Shown: positions 1 to 7,688 of the stretch, piece after piece
Position numbering within the stretch: position 1 is the first letter of the stretch
How the letters are laid out: each line of letters opens with the position of its first letter
From: Hyphomicrobiales bacterium
Lineage (GTDB): Bacteria > Pseudomonadota > Alphaproteobacteria > Rhizobiales > Beijerinckiaceae
Direction of reading: 5' to 3'
Assembly (NCBI GenBank): GCA_027489535.1
Contig: JAIXZO010000005.1
Span: 1-36,400, forward strand
DNA: 36,400 nucleotides
The notes under the pieces: generated by a model
The model's input: only the letters and a program-made list of their open reading frames with translations
Database searches by the model: none
Told to the model about the DNA's origin: nothing
Position numbers and translations under genes: made by a program

Positions 1-48
1 AGGCTCATAACCTGAAGGTCACAGGTTCAAATCCTGTCCCCGCAACCA
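1..48 (+). tRNA. 3' part of initiator tRNA-fMet(CAU), truncated by window edge
   Basis: The window opens inside the anticodon stem. The loop CTCATAA carries anticodon CAT at bases 6-8. A T-arm follows (ACAGG, loop TTCAAAT, CCTGT, bases 21-37), then the acceptor 3' strand CCCCGCA, discriminator A and an encoded CCA (46-48). The A at the end of the acceptor strand (position 72) next to discriminator A is what initiator tRNAs carry, because their first base pair is a C:A mismatch. The 5' half is outside the window, so the mismatch itself cannot be seen. In many alphaproteobacteria tRNA-fMet is the last gene of an rRNA operon, which is the likely context here. Confidence 0.93.
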
Positions 49-90
49 AATCTCCCGTTCGACCCACACAACAGCCAAACCAAAAATAAC

Positions 91-113
91 GCCGCCCAAT
101 CAGGCGGCTTTTT
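91..113 (+). terminator. Rho-independent terminator after tRNA-fMet
   Basis: A perfect 6-bp stem GCCGCC/GGCGGC (91-96 and 103-108) with loop CAATCA is followed by TTTTT, then GCGTTTT. An A-rich stretch precedes it. It lies 42 bases after the tRNA end, where termination of the upstream rRNA/tRNA operon is expected. Confidence 0.85.
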
Positions 114-224
114 GCGTTTTGAATACGCATTTTTCTTCCCCGGCCGACACCGCTCGGCAACGGCGCGCCGACAATTCGGCCTCCTTCGCCCTGCGGTCGG
201 CTGCAGGTTCCGCCACCCCACGGA

Positions 225-253
225 TTGACAAGGGGCTCCTCCTCCCAGCATCC
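225..253 (+). promoter_or_regulatory. Possible promoter of the transketolase gene
   Basis: A perfect -35 hexamer TTGACA lies at 225-230. The matching -10 region at 17-18 bases spacing (GCATCC or CATCCA, 248-254) is poor. It sits 50-75 bases before the transketolase start, in a region with no gene. The -35 is clear but the -10 is not, so this is tentative. Confidence 0.3.
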
Positions 254-302
254 ACGTCGCGGCGCCGGCAGAAATCGGGCGTGAACGAGAGGCGAGATCA
301 TC

Positions 303-2312
303 ATGAATACCGCGTCCTCCCTTTCGGATTGCGACCCGACGCGCATGGCTGCGGCCATACGTTTCCTGGCGGTCGATGCCATTCTCGAGGCGGGCGAAGG
401 GCACCAGGGTGTGCCGCTGGGGATGGCCGAGATCGCGACCGCGCTCTTCTTGCGGCACGCAAAATTCGACCCGGCCGATCCGCTATGGCCCGACCGCGAC
501 CGCTTCGTGCTTTCGAACGGACACGGTTCGATGCTTCTTTACGCGCTCCTCTGCTTGACCGGTTACGCCAAGATTTCTCTCGACGAGGTGAAGCGGTTCC
601 GCAAGCTCGGCTCGCATTGTGCCGGTCATCCGGAATTCGATCCCGCCGCCGGCATCGAGGTGACGACGGGGCCGCTCGGCCAAGGCATCGGCAATGCGGT
701 CGGCATGGCGATAGCCGAGGAGAATTTGCGCGCGCGTTTCGGCGCAGACGTCTCGGACCACCGCATTTGGGCGTTCGTCGGCGACGGTTGCCTTCAGGAA
801 GGGGTCGGGCAGGAAGCGATCTCGCTTGCCGGCCATCTGCAGCTCGGACGCCTCACCTTCGTATGGGACGACAACCGGATCACCGACGACGGATCCACCG
901 CGCTGTCCATTTCCGAGGACGTGGCGGAGCGTTTTCGCGTGGCGGGCTGGCATGTCGTCGAGGTCGACGGTCATGACGTCAATGCGGTCTCGCGGGCGTT
1001 CGACGCAGCGGTCCTCGATCCGCGTCCGTCGCTGCTGGCATGCAAAACGGCGATCGCGCGGGGCATTGCGCGGCTCGAGGGTCGCCGCGGCGGACACAGC
1101 GCGCCCATTTTCGCGGAGGACCGTGCCGGAATGGCGGAGACCTTCGGGTGGACCGGCGAACGTTTCGCCGTCCCCGACGATGCCGCCGCCGCCTGGACGA
1201 CGGTCGGCCGGAGAGGCGCGGCCGAACGTGCGGCCTGGGCCGAGAGGCTGGCTTCGGCCGCTCCGGCCGTGCGTGACGAGTTTCTCCGTTCCGTGGAAGG
1301 ACGACCCGGCGCGCATGAAAGGGCCGCGTTGCAAGCGGTGCGAAGCGCGGCGTTCGCCGCGTCGGAACCCGTCGCCTTGATCAAGTCGTCCGGCGACGCC
1401 TGCGAGGCGCTCTGCACCGCCGCGCCCGACGTCATCGTGGCCTGCGCCGATCTCGAGGCGCCCACCAACCACAAGCGCGGGCTCGCCGCGTTTACGGCCG
1501 AGGATCGCGCCGGGCGCTATCTTCATTGCGGCGTTCGCGAACATGTGATGGCCGCGCTCTCGAACGGCATCGCCGCGCATGGCGGCGCGCGGCCGGTCGC
1601 GGTCACCTATCTCGCCTTCGCAGATTATCAGCGTCCGTCCATGCGGATGGCCGCATTGATGAAGCTGCCGGTGATCTTCGCCTTCAGCCACGATTCCATC
1701 GGCGTCGGACGCAACGGGCCGACGCATCAGCCGGTCGAGATCATCGCCTCGCTGCGCGCGATGCCGGACATGACGGTCATTCGGCCGGCCGATGCGGTCG
1801 AGGCCGTTGAAGCGTGGGAGATCGCGGCCTCGCATCGCGAGGGTCCTCTCTCGCTGATCTTCGCCCGACAGGCCGTGCCGCGTCTGCGGAGCGACGCGGA
1901 CGGCGAAAACCGCACGCGTCGCGGGGCCTATGTGCTTCGCGAGGCCGAGGGCGCGCGCAAGGTCACCTTGATCGCGACAGGTTCGGAGGTGGCGATCGCC
2001 GTGGAGGCGCGGGAGCTGCTGCAGCAACGCGGGATCGGCGCGGCGGTCGTGTCCATGCCGTGCTGGAGCCTGTTCGAGCGTCAGGACGCGGCGTATCGGG
2101 CCTCGGTGCTCGGGCCTGCGGACGGCGTTCGCGTCGGCATCGAGGCCGCGGTGAAGTTCGGGTGGGAGCGTTGGCTCGGGATCGACGACCCGTTCATCGG
2201 CATGACCGGGTTCGGAGCGTCCGGATCGGCCGAGGATTTGTATCGGCATTTCGGCATCACCGCACGAGCGGCGGCGGACGCGGCCGAAAGCGCTCTCGGC
2301 AGAAGGACCTGA
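303..2312 (+). CDS. tkt: Full-length transketolase with altered substrate-site residues
   Basis: This encodes a 669-residue thiamine-diphosphate enzyme that transfers a two-carbon ketol unit between a ketose and an aldose; it is expected in the cytosol. Family length is normal (about 660-670). Visible motifs are His34 (GHQG), GHGS with His74, AGHPE with His109, the ThDP/metal site GDG (160-162) to D190-N191, catalytic Glu413 in VREH, and His475 in GPTHQ. Aligned to E. coli TktA with a constant offset of +2, phosphate-contacting Arg358 is Ile360, and Asp469 is Asn471; His463 and the later FARQ arginine are kept. This suggests a donor or acceptor other than the usual sugar phosphates, although the fold and cofactor site are intact. 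The ATG at 303 follows GAGAGGCGAG. It stands alone on its strand and ends 12 bases from the convergent LysR gene. Confidence 0.93.
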   Translation: MNTASSLSDCDPTRMAAAIRFLAVDAILEAGEGHQGVPLGMAEIATALFLRHAKFDPADPLWPDRDRFVLSNGHGSMLLYALLCLTGYAKISLDEVKRFRKLGSHCAGHPEFDPAAGIEVTTGPLGQGIGNAVGMAIAEENLRARFGADVSDHRIWAFVGDGCLQEGVGQEAISLAGHLQLGRLTFVWDDNRITDDGSTALSISEDVAERFRVAGWHVVEVDGHDVNAVSRAFDAAVLDPRPSLLACKTAIARGIARLEGRRGGHSAPIFAEDRAGMAETFGWTGERFAVPDDAAAAWTTVGRRGAAERAAWAERLASAAPAVRDEFLRSVEGRPGAHERAALQAVRSAAFAASEPVALIKSSGDACEALCTAAPDVIVACADLEAPTNHKRGLAAFTAEDRAGRYLHCGVREHVMAALSNGIAAHGGARPVAVTYLAFADYQRPSMRMAALMKLPVIFAFSHDSIGVGRNGPTHQPVEIIASLRAMPDMTVIRPADAVEAVEAWEIAASHREGPLSLIFARQAVPRLRSDADGENRTRRGAYVLREAEGARKVTLIATGSEVAIAVEARELLQQRGIGAAVVSMPCWSLFERQDAAYRASVLGPADGVRVGIEAAVKFGWERWLGIDDPFIGMTGFGASGSAEDLYRHFGITARAAADAAESALGRRT

Positions 2313-2324
2313 GAGCGGGCGGCT

Positions 2325-3218
2325 TCAGAGCGATCCGTCGACGGTCCGAGGTTGAAGGCGGAGTTCCGTCGCGAGCCAATCGGAGAAGGCCCGCAACGGA
2401 TGGCGCGGCTGCGTGTGCCGCGGATAGACGAGATTGTGCCCGACATAATCGATCGATTTGGACCGGCCGGCGAGCGGGGCGATCAGCCGGCCGGAGGCGA
2501 GCTCCTTCTCGGCCAGACGCGTGGATTCCAAGGCGATGCCCATCCCCTCCACGGCGGCCGAAAGGGCCAGAAAGCTTCGGTCGAAGCGTCCGCCGATGCG
2601 CGGCACCGCCTCGATCCCGTTGGCGGCGAACCAGTCGATCCATTGCACCTGCTTCGAGTCGCTCTGGATGAGCGGAAGGTCGAGCAGATCGGCGGGCGTT
2701 TCGATCAGTCCCGCCATTTCGGGCGCGCACATCGGCGTGATGGTCTCCTCGCCGAGCGGAACGACCACGAGCCCGCCCTGCCGAGGGGGCCCGTAGACGA
2801 TGTCCGCGTCGAATTCGTCGGCGGTGAAGCGCGTGTAGTCCACGCCCGCGGCAAGCCGCACGTCGATGCCGGGATTGCCGCGCACGAAATCCTTCAGGCG
2901 CGGCGTCAGCCACTGCGCGGCGAAGCTCGGGGCGCAGTGCAATCGGAGAAGTTTCGGCGCGCGCGCGGAGATGGCGTCCATCCCGCGGCGGAGATCTTCG
3001 AAGGCGCGCCCGACATGACGCATGAGCACTTCACCCTCGTAGGTGAGCCGAACTTGTCGCGTGTCGCGCTCGAACAGCGGGATGCCGAGCGCGTGCTCGA
3101 GCTTTCTGACGGCATGGCTGACGGCGCTCGGCGTCACGTTGAGGGCCGCCGAAGCGGCACGGAAGGAGCCCGTTCTGGCCGCGGCTTCGAACACCCTCAG
3201 CAATGACAGCGGAACCAT
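2325..3218 (-). CDS. LysR-family transcriptional regulator (GcvA-like)
   Basis: This is a DNA-binding regulator of 297 residues with an N-terminal winged helix-turn-helix (about 4-63; motif AASAALNVTPSAVSHAVRKLE). A periplasmic-binding-like effector domain of the GcvA type follows (about 90-290, beginning LRLHCAPSFAAQWLTPRL). The ATG at 3218 is preferred because GAGGG lies 9 bases upstream. The ATG at 3227, adding MFE, has that same GAGGG directly abutting it, which is too close. The gene is divergent from the SDR/split-transketolase/TRAP operon, with a T-N11-A palindrome between them, so it probably controls that operon and itself. The effector is unknown, perhaps the transported substrate or a pathway intermediate. 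Confidence 0.93.
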   Translation of the reverse strand: MVPLSLLRVFEAAARTGSFRAASAALNVTPSAVSHAVRKLEHALGIPLFERDTRQVRLTYEGEVLMRHVGRAFEDLRRGMDAISARAPKLLRLHCAPSFAAQWLTPRLKDFVRGNPGIDVRLAAGVDYTRFTADEFDADIVYGPPRQGGLVVVPLGEETITPMCAPEMAGLIETPADLLDLPLIQSDSKQVQWIDWFAANGIEAVPRIGGRFDRSFLALSAAVEGMGIALESTRLAEKELASGRLIAPLAGRSKSIDYVGHNLVYPRHTQPRHPLRAFSDWLATELRLQPRTVDGSL

Positions 3219-3235
3219 TTCGAACATCCCTCAAG

Positions 3236-3258
3236 TGAATAGGATTCATCAGTTGATG
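3236..3258. promoter_or_regulatory. Putative LysR-type operator: two overlapping inverted repeats
   Basis: TGAAT-AGG-ATTCA (3236-3248) is a perfect interrupted palindrome that fits the LysR T-N11-A rule. CATCA-GT-TGATG (3247-3258) overlaps it by two bases. Both lie in the roughly 110-bp gap between the divergent LysR and SDR genes, where a LysR protein usually binds a recognition site and an adjacent activation site. The sequence is seen directly; binding is inferred. Confidence 0.6.
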
Positions 3259-3331
3259 TAAATCATGCGTTTGTCGCGAGCCGCGGGATCGGGAACTCTG
3301 GAGCAAGAGAAAAGCGATGCCGGAGGAACGA

Positions 3332-4081
3332 ATGCTGCTCGAGGGGAAGACCGCCGTCATTTCGGGAGCCGCGAGCATGCGCGGCATCGGCCTTGCGGCC
3401 GCCCGCCTTTTTGCGGAGCAGGGCGCGCGCGTCGCGATCCTCGATCTCGACGAAGCCGCCGCGACGGCGGCCGCAGCCTCGATCGGGCCGAACCATATCG
3501 GCGTCGCCTGCAACGTCACCGACGCGGCCGCGTGCCGCGCCGCCGCCCAAAGGGTGATCGCGGCCTTCGGCCATGTCGACATCCTGGTCAACAATGCCGG
3601 CGTGACGCAGCCGGTGAAGACCATGGACATCACGGAGGCCGACTGGCACCGCATCGTCGACGTCAACATGACGGGCGTGCTCTATCTCAGCCAAGCCTTC
3701 ATCCCCCACATGCGCGAGCGCAAGCGCGGCTCCATCGCCTGTATGTCGTCGGTATCGGCGCAGCGCGGCGGCGGCATCTTCGGCGGCCCGCATTATTCCG
3801 CAGCCAAGGCCGGCGTGTTGGGCCTCGCCAAGGCGATGGCGCGCGAGCTCGGCCCCGACAACATCCGCGTGAACTGCGTCACGCCGGGCCTGATCCAGAC
3901 CGACATCACCGGCGGCATGCTGACGGAACAGATGAAGGTCGAGATCCTCAAGGGAATCCCGCTGAACCGTCTCGGCGACGCGATCGACGTGGCACGGGCC
4001 TTCCTGTTCCTCGCGTCGGACCTCTCCTCCTACACGACGGGCGCGGTCATCGACGTGAACGGCGGCATGCTGATCCACTGA
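3332..4081 (+). CDS. SDR-family NAD(P)-dependent oxidoreductase
   Basis: This classical short-chain dehydrogenase/reductase has 249 residues from this start. The nucleotide-binding motif includes SGAASMRGIG (11-20), NNAG is at 87-90, and the catalytic set is Ser142, Tyr155 and Lys159 (YSAAK). The C-terminal VIDVNGGM is the usual SDR ending. Such enzymes interconvert an alcohol and a ketone on a polyol, sugar or hydroxy acid. GGAGGA sits 4 bases before the ATG at 3332. The in-frame ATG at 3317 would add five residues and has a weaker site. It is the first gene of the operon that continues into the split transketolase and TRAP transporter, so a role in oxidising or reducing the transported sugar-like substrate is likely. 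The substrate cannot be read from sequence. Confidence 0.9.
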   Translation: MLLEGKTAVISGAASMRGIGLAAARLFAEQGARVAILDLDEAAATAAAASIGPNHIGVACNVTDAAACRAAAQRVIAAFGHVDILVNNAGVTQPVKTMDITEADWHRIVDVNMTGVLYLSQAFIPHMRERKRGSIACMSSVSAQRGGGIFGGPHYSAAKAGVLGLAKAMARELGPDNIRVNCVTPGLIQTDITGGMLTEQMKVEILKGIPLNRLGDAIDVARAFLFLASDLSSYTTGAVIDVNGGMLIH

Positions 4082-4137
4082 GGCGCTCCGGCGCGACGCA
4101 CGCCCCATTCCCCGATCATCCGACTCCGGAGGCCGAC

Positions 4138-4980
4138 GTGGCACCCTCCAAGGGACACAACAAGCAACTCGCCGAGCACGCCTATCGGGTGCGGCGCAAT
4201 GCCGTGCTGATGGGCGAAGTGCAAGGGCAGGGCTATATCGCCCAGGCGCTCGACATCGCCGACGTCCTCGCGACGGCCTATTTCCACGCCATGCGGTACC
4301 GTCCCGACGATCCCGAATGGGAAGGGCGGGACCGGTTCCTGCTGTCCAACGGCCATTACGCCATCGCGCTCTACGCCGCGCTGATCGAGGCCGGGATCAT
4401 CCCGCAGGAGGAACTCGAAACTTACGGCAGCGACGAGAGCCGTTTGCCGATGTCGGGCATGGCCTCCTACACGCCGGGCATGGAGATGTCGGGCGGCTCG
4501 CTCGGCGTCGGCATGTCGATCGCCGTCGGCATGGCGCTCGGCCTCAAGCGCAAGAAGTCCGACAGCCGGGTCTACATCCTGTTTTCCGACGGCGAACTCG
4601 ACGAGGGCGCGGTGTGGGAGGCGATGATGTCGGCCGCCCATTACAAGCTCGACAACATCATCGCCGTGGTCGACGTCAACAATCAGCAGGCGGACGGGCC
4701 TTCGACGCAGGTGATGGCCTTCGAGCCGCTCGTCGACAAGCTGAAAGCCTTCGGCTGGTTCGTGCAGCGCATCGACGGCAACGACCTCGACGCGGTGGTC
4801 GACGCGTTCGACGCGGCCAAGGACCACCCCGAACCGAAGCCGCGGATCATCGTGGCGGATACCCTGATGGGGAAGGGCGTGCCCTTCCTCGAAGCGCGCG
4901 AGAAAAACCACTTCATCCGCGTCGACGCCCATGAATGGCAGCTCGCGCTGGCCGCTCTCGAAGAAGGGAGGCGCGCATGA
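4138..4980 (+). CDS. Transketolase, N-terminal (ThDP-binding) subunit
   Basis: This is the 280-residue N-terminal half of a split transketolase. It carries SNGHY (in place of SNGHG), the GGSLGVGMSIAVGMALG segment, and the ThDP/metal motif from SDGELDEG to DVNNQQ (Ser replaces the usual first Gly of GDG). The start is GTG at 4138, with CGGAGG at 4127-4132; no ATG lies between this site and the conserved region. The stop overlaps the start of the C-terminal subunit (ATGA), so the two are translationally coupled and should form one alpha2beta2-type enzyme. Known split transketolases include the apulose-4-phosphate enzyme AptAB and the sulfofructose enzyme SqwGH. Which substrate this one uses is not evident. 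Confidence 0.92.
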   Translation: MAPSKGHNKQLAEHAYRVRRNAVLMGEVQGQGYIAQALDIADVLATAYFHAMRYRPDDPEWEGRDRFLLSNGHYAIALYAALIEAGIIPQEELETYGSDESRLPMSGMASYTPGMEMSGGSLGVGMSIAVGMALGLKRKKSDSRVYILFSDGELDEGAVWEAMMSAAHYKLDNIIAVVDVNNQQADGPSTQVMAFEPLVDKLKAFGWFVQRIDGNDLDAVVDAFDAAKDHPEPKPRIIVADTLMGKGVPFLEAREKNHFIRVDAHEWQLALAALEEGRRA

Positions 4981-5990
4981 AGCCCGCCGCTCCGCAGCCC
5001 TCGGGCAAACCGCGCCTCACCACCTCGGCCATGATCGCCTCCATCGCGGGCGACGGGCAGAAGACGCGGCCGGCACCGTTCGGACATGCTCTCGTCGAGG
5101 CCGCGAAAAGCCGCCCCGAGATCCTCGGCATGACGGCCGATCTGGGCAAATACACGGATCTCCACATCTTCGGTCAGGCCTTCCCGGACCGCTACTACCA
5201 GATGGGAATGGCCGAGCAGCTTCTCTTCGGCGCGGCTTCGGGCCTCGCCGCCGAGGGCTTCACGCCCTTCGCGACCACCTACGCCGTGTTCGCGACGCGC
5301 CGCGCCTACGACTTCATTCACCAGACGATCGCGGAGGAAGACCGCAACGTGAAGATCGTCTGCGCGCTTCCCGGCCTCACCTCCGGCTACGGCCCGAGCC
5401 ATCAGGCGGCCGAGGATATCGCATTGATGCGGGCCATGCCGAACATGACGGTGATCGACCCGTGCGACGCGCATGAGATCGAGCAGGTCGTGCCGGCCAT
5501 CGCCGCGCATCGCGGCCCCGTCTACATGCGTCTCCTGCGCGGTCAGGTGCCGGTCGTGCTCGACGAGTACGGCTACACGTTCGAACTCGGCAAGGCGAAG
5601 ACGCTGCGGGACGGCAACGACGTTCTGATCATCTCGTCGGGCCTGCTCACGATGCGCGCGCTCGAAGCCGCGAAGGAACTGGCGGCCGACCGCATCGGCG
5701 TTTCGGTTCTGCACGTGCCGACGATCAAGCCGCTCGACGCCGAGACGATCCTTCGTGAGGCGGGCAAATCCGGCCGCATGGTCGTGGTCGCCGAGAACCA
5801 CACGGTGGTCGGCGGCCTCGGAGAGGCTGTGGCCGGGCTGCTGATGCGCTCGGGCGTCCACCCGACCTTCCGTCAGATCGGCCTTCCCGACGAATTCCTC
5901 GCTGCGGGGGCGCTGCCCACGCTGCACGACCGCTACGGGATCTCGACGTCCGCGATCTCCGCAAAGCTCAAGGAGTGGCTGTCGCGCTGA
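4977..5990 (+). CDS. Transketolase, C-terminal subunit
   Basis: This 337-residue partner of the preceding gene contains the pyrimidine-binding domain, with catalytic Glu in MGMAEQ and the GPSHQ-EDIALMRAMPNM segment. The C-terminal transketolase domain follows (about 205-330, with VVAENHTVVGGLGEAVAG). The position matching the acceptor-site Asp of TktA (EDGPTHQ) reads YGPSHQ here, i.e. Tyr, as is common in two-gene transketolases. The ATG at 4977 lies inside the upstream stop and has GGGAGG a few bases before it. An 85-base gap separates it from dctP; with no terminator visible there, the transporter is probably in the same transcript. Confidence 0.92.
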   Translation: MKPAAPQPSGKPRLTTSAMIASIAGDGQKTRPAPFGHALVEAAKSRPEILGMTADLGKYTDLHIFGQAFPDRYYQMGMAEQLLFGAASGLAAEGFTPFATTYAVFATRRAYDFIHQTIAEEDRNVKIVCALPGLTSGYGPSHQAAEDIALMRAMPNMTVIDPCDAHEIEQVVPAIAAHRGPVYMRLLRGQVPVVLDEYGYTFELGKAKTLRDGNDVLIISSGLLTMRALEAAKELAADRIGVSVLHVPTIKPLDAETILREAGKSGRMVVVAENHTVVGGLGEAVAGLLMRSGVHPTFRQIGLPDEFLAAGALPTLHDRYGISTSAISAKLKEWLSR

Positions 5991-6075
5991 AGAACCGCCT
6001 CAACCCGGCCGAAGAGTCGGGAGGGCCTCGGGTCACCGAGATCGAACGTCCGAAAACATATCCAAGGAGGAAACA

Positions 6076-7086
6076 ATGAAGACCATCATCGACAAGCCGC
6101 TTTCGCGCCGCTCCCTGCTTGCGGCCGGCATCATGGCGCCGGCCGTCTTCTCGTTCTCGCGCGGCGCCTCCGCGCAGCAGACCACGCTGTCGCTCGGCCA
6201 CAACGCCGCACCGACCAATCCGCGCCACATCGCGGCGGAGAAATTCGCCGAAATCGTCAAGGAGAAGACGAGCGGCCGCGTCGTGGTGCGCGTTGCGCCT
6301 TCCGAACAGCTCGGCAATGAGGCCTCGCTCCTCACCAGCCTTCGCACCGGCGCGGTCGACATGACCGTCAACAGCCAGGGCTCGACGTCCGCGCTGCTTC
6401 CCGAACTGGCCGCGCTCGGCCTGCCGTTCCTGTTCAACTCGCCGGAAGCCGCGTTCAAGCTGCTCGACGGCAGCTTCGGCGGCGTGCTCGAAAAGCGTTT
6501 CGCGACGGTGGGCATGGTGCCGCTCGGTTGGTGGGACAACGGCATCCGCCACATCTCGAATTCCAAGCGCTCGATCAACGCTCCCGAGGATCTCAAGGGC
6601 CTCAAGATCCGCACGCCGCCGGATCCGATGACCATCGACATCTTCCAAGCGCTGGGCGCGGCCACGCAGCAGATCAGCTTCGGCGAGCTTTATGTCGCGC
6701 TTCAGCAGGGCGTGGTGGACGGGCAGGAAAACCCGCTCGCGAACATCGCCTCATCGAAAATCTTCGAGGTGAACCCGTTCATTTCGCTGACCGGCCACAA
6801 GTGGGAATCGACCCCCTTCCTGATGTCGCAGATCACTTGGGCCCGCCTCTCCGCCGCGGATCGCGACGTGATCAAGGCGGCCGCCGCCGAGGCGGGCGCG
6901 CTGCAGCGCAAGCTCATGGGCGAATTCGACGTGAAGTTCATGGCCGAGTTCAAGGCCAATCCGAAGATCACGATGAACGAGGCCGACAAGGTCGCCTTCC
7001 GCAAGGCCTCCGGCTCGGTGGTCGACAATTGGCGCAAGAAGCCCTTCGGCGATTTCGTCGATCAGCTCGTCAAGGCCGCGGGCTGA
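6076..7086 (+). CDS. dctP: TRAP transporter substrate-binding protein DctP
   Basis: This is the periplasmic receptor of a TRAP transporter (336 residues, family TRAP_DctP). An N-terminal export signal contains SRRSLLAAG (twin arginine) and a probable cut near ASAQQ (about 31-35). Arg179, in GLKIRTPP, matches the conserved arginine that binds the ligand carboxylate in characterised DctP/SiaP proteins, so the ligand is probably an organic or sugar acid. The ribosome site AAGGAGG (6064-6070) is nearly ideal and 5 bases from the ATG, fitting the high expression binding proteins need. A long hairpin follows the gene before dctQ. Confidence 0.95.
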   Translation: MKTIIDKPLSRRSLLAAGIMAPAVFSFSRGASAQQTTLSLGHNAAPTNPRHIAAEKFAEIVKEKTSGRVVVRVAPSEQLGNEASLLTSLRTGAVDMTVNSQGSTSALLPELAALGLPFLFNSPEAAFKLLDGSFGGVLEKRFATVGMVPLGWWDNGIRHISNSKRSINAPEDLKGLKIRTPPDPMTIDIFQALGAATQQISFGELYVALQQGVVDGQENPLANIASSKIFEVNPFISLTGHKWESTPFLMSQITWARLSAADRDVIKAAAAEAGALQRKLMGEFDVKFMAEFKANPKITMNEADKVAFRKASGSVVDNWRKKPFGDFVDQLVKAAG

Positions 7087-7102
7087 CGTCCCGAGCGAAA
7101 AG

Positions 7103-7140
7103 CCTGCGCCTCCGCCTCGTGCGGGGGCGTTCCGCGCAGG
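7103..7140 (+). promoter_or_regulatory. Intercistronic RNA hairpin between dctP and dctQ
   Basis: The outer stem CCTGCGC/GCGCAGG (7103-7109 and 7134-7140) encloses an inner stem pairing 7113-7118 with 7124-7129, with one T:G pair and loop GTGCG. No T-run follows, so it is not a classic terminator. In many binding-protein operons such a hairpin protects the 3' end of the binding-protein message, so more receptor than membrane protein is made. Confidence 0.55.
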
Positions 7141-7157
7141 GAAATAGGGGGGATGGA

Positions 7158-7688
7158 ATGGGTGCGGTCGTGCGCTTTGCCGACATCGTCGACGATGTCG
7201 TCGGACGTCTTTGTCGCGGGGTGGTGCTCGTCACCATGCTCGCATTGCTCGGGATCATCGGCGTCAACGTCGTCGCCCGCTACCTGTTCGAACAGGGCGG
7301 CGTGAACGAGGTCGGCGAAATCCCCGAACTGTTGTTCCCGTGGCTGATCGGCGCGGGGATCGTCCTCGGCGTTCAGCGCGGCGCGCATATCGCCGTCGAC
7401 TTCATTTCCGAGCGCGTGGGACCCAACGGTCGCGTCGCCCTGATCGTGTTCGTCAACGCGGTGGTGATCGCCACCTATGCCGTCTTGCTCGGACCGGTCC
7501 TGCAGATCGCGGACATCACGTCCATCGAGCAGACGCCGCTTCTCAAGCTGCCGCGTTCGATAGGGTTCTACTCCATCGCAGCGACCATCGTGGGCGTGAT
7601 CGTCGCCACCCTCGCGATCACGCTGCGCGTGCTTGCAGCGGGCGCATCCGCCGCACCCGAATTCGATCCCGAAGAGAGCGTGACATGA
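7158..7688 (+). CDS. dctQ: TRAP transporter small permease DctQ
   Basis: This is the small membrane subunit (176 residues) of the TRAP system. Four hydrophobic segments are visible at about 19-42, 58-72, 92-112 and 135-158. NVVARYLF (37-44) and VQRGAHIAVDF (72-82) are typical of DctQ. The ATG at 7158 has GGGGGG (7147-7152) 5 bases upstream; a frame-shifted ATG at 7153 does not open this reading frame. Its stop overlaps the dctM start (ATGA), as is usual for the QM pair. Confidence 0.93.
   Translation: MGAVVRFADIVDDVVGRLCRGVVLVTMLALLGIIGVNVVARYLFEQGGVNEVGEIPELLFPWLIGAGIVLGVQRGAHIAVDFISERVGPNGRVALIVFVNAVVIATYAVLLGPVLQIADITSIEQTPLLKLPRSIGFYSIAATIVGVIVATLAITLRVLAAGASAAPEFDPEESVT

Noticed and set aside
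483-2249. A 588-codon antisense frame under the transketolase
   Set aside because: It is a shadow of the transketolase codon pattern, with no plausible ribosome site or domain.
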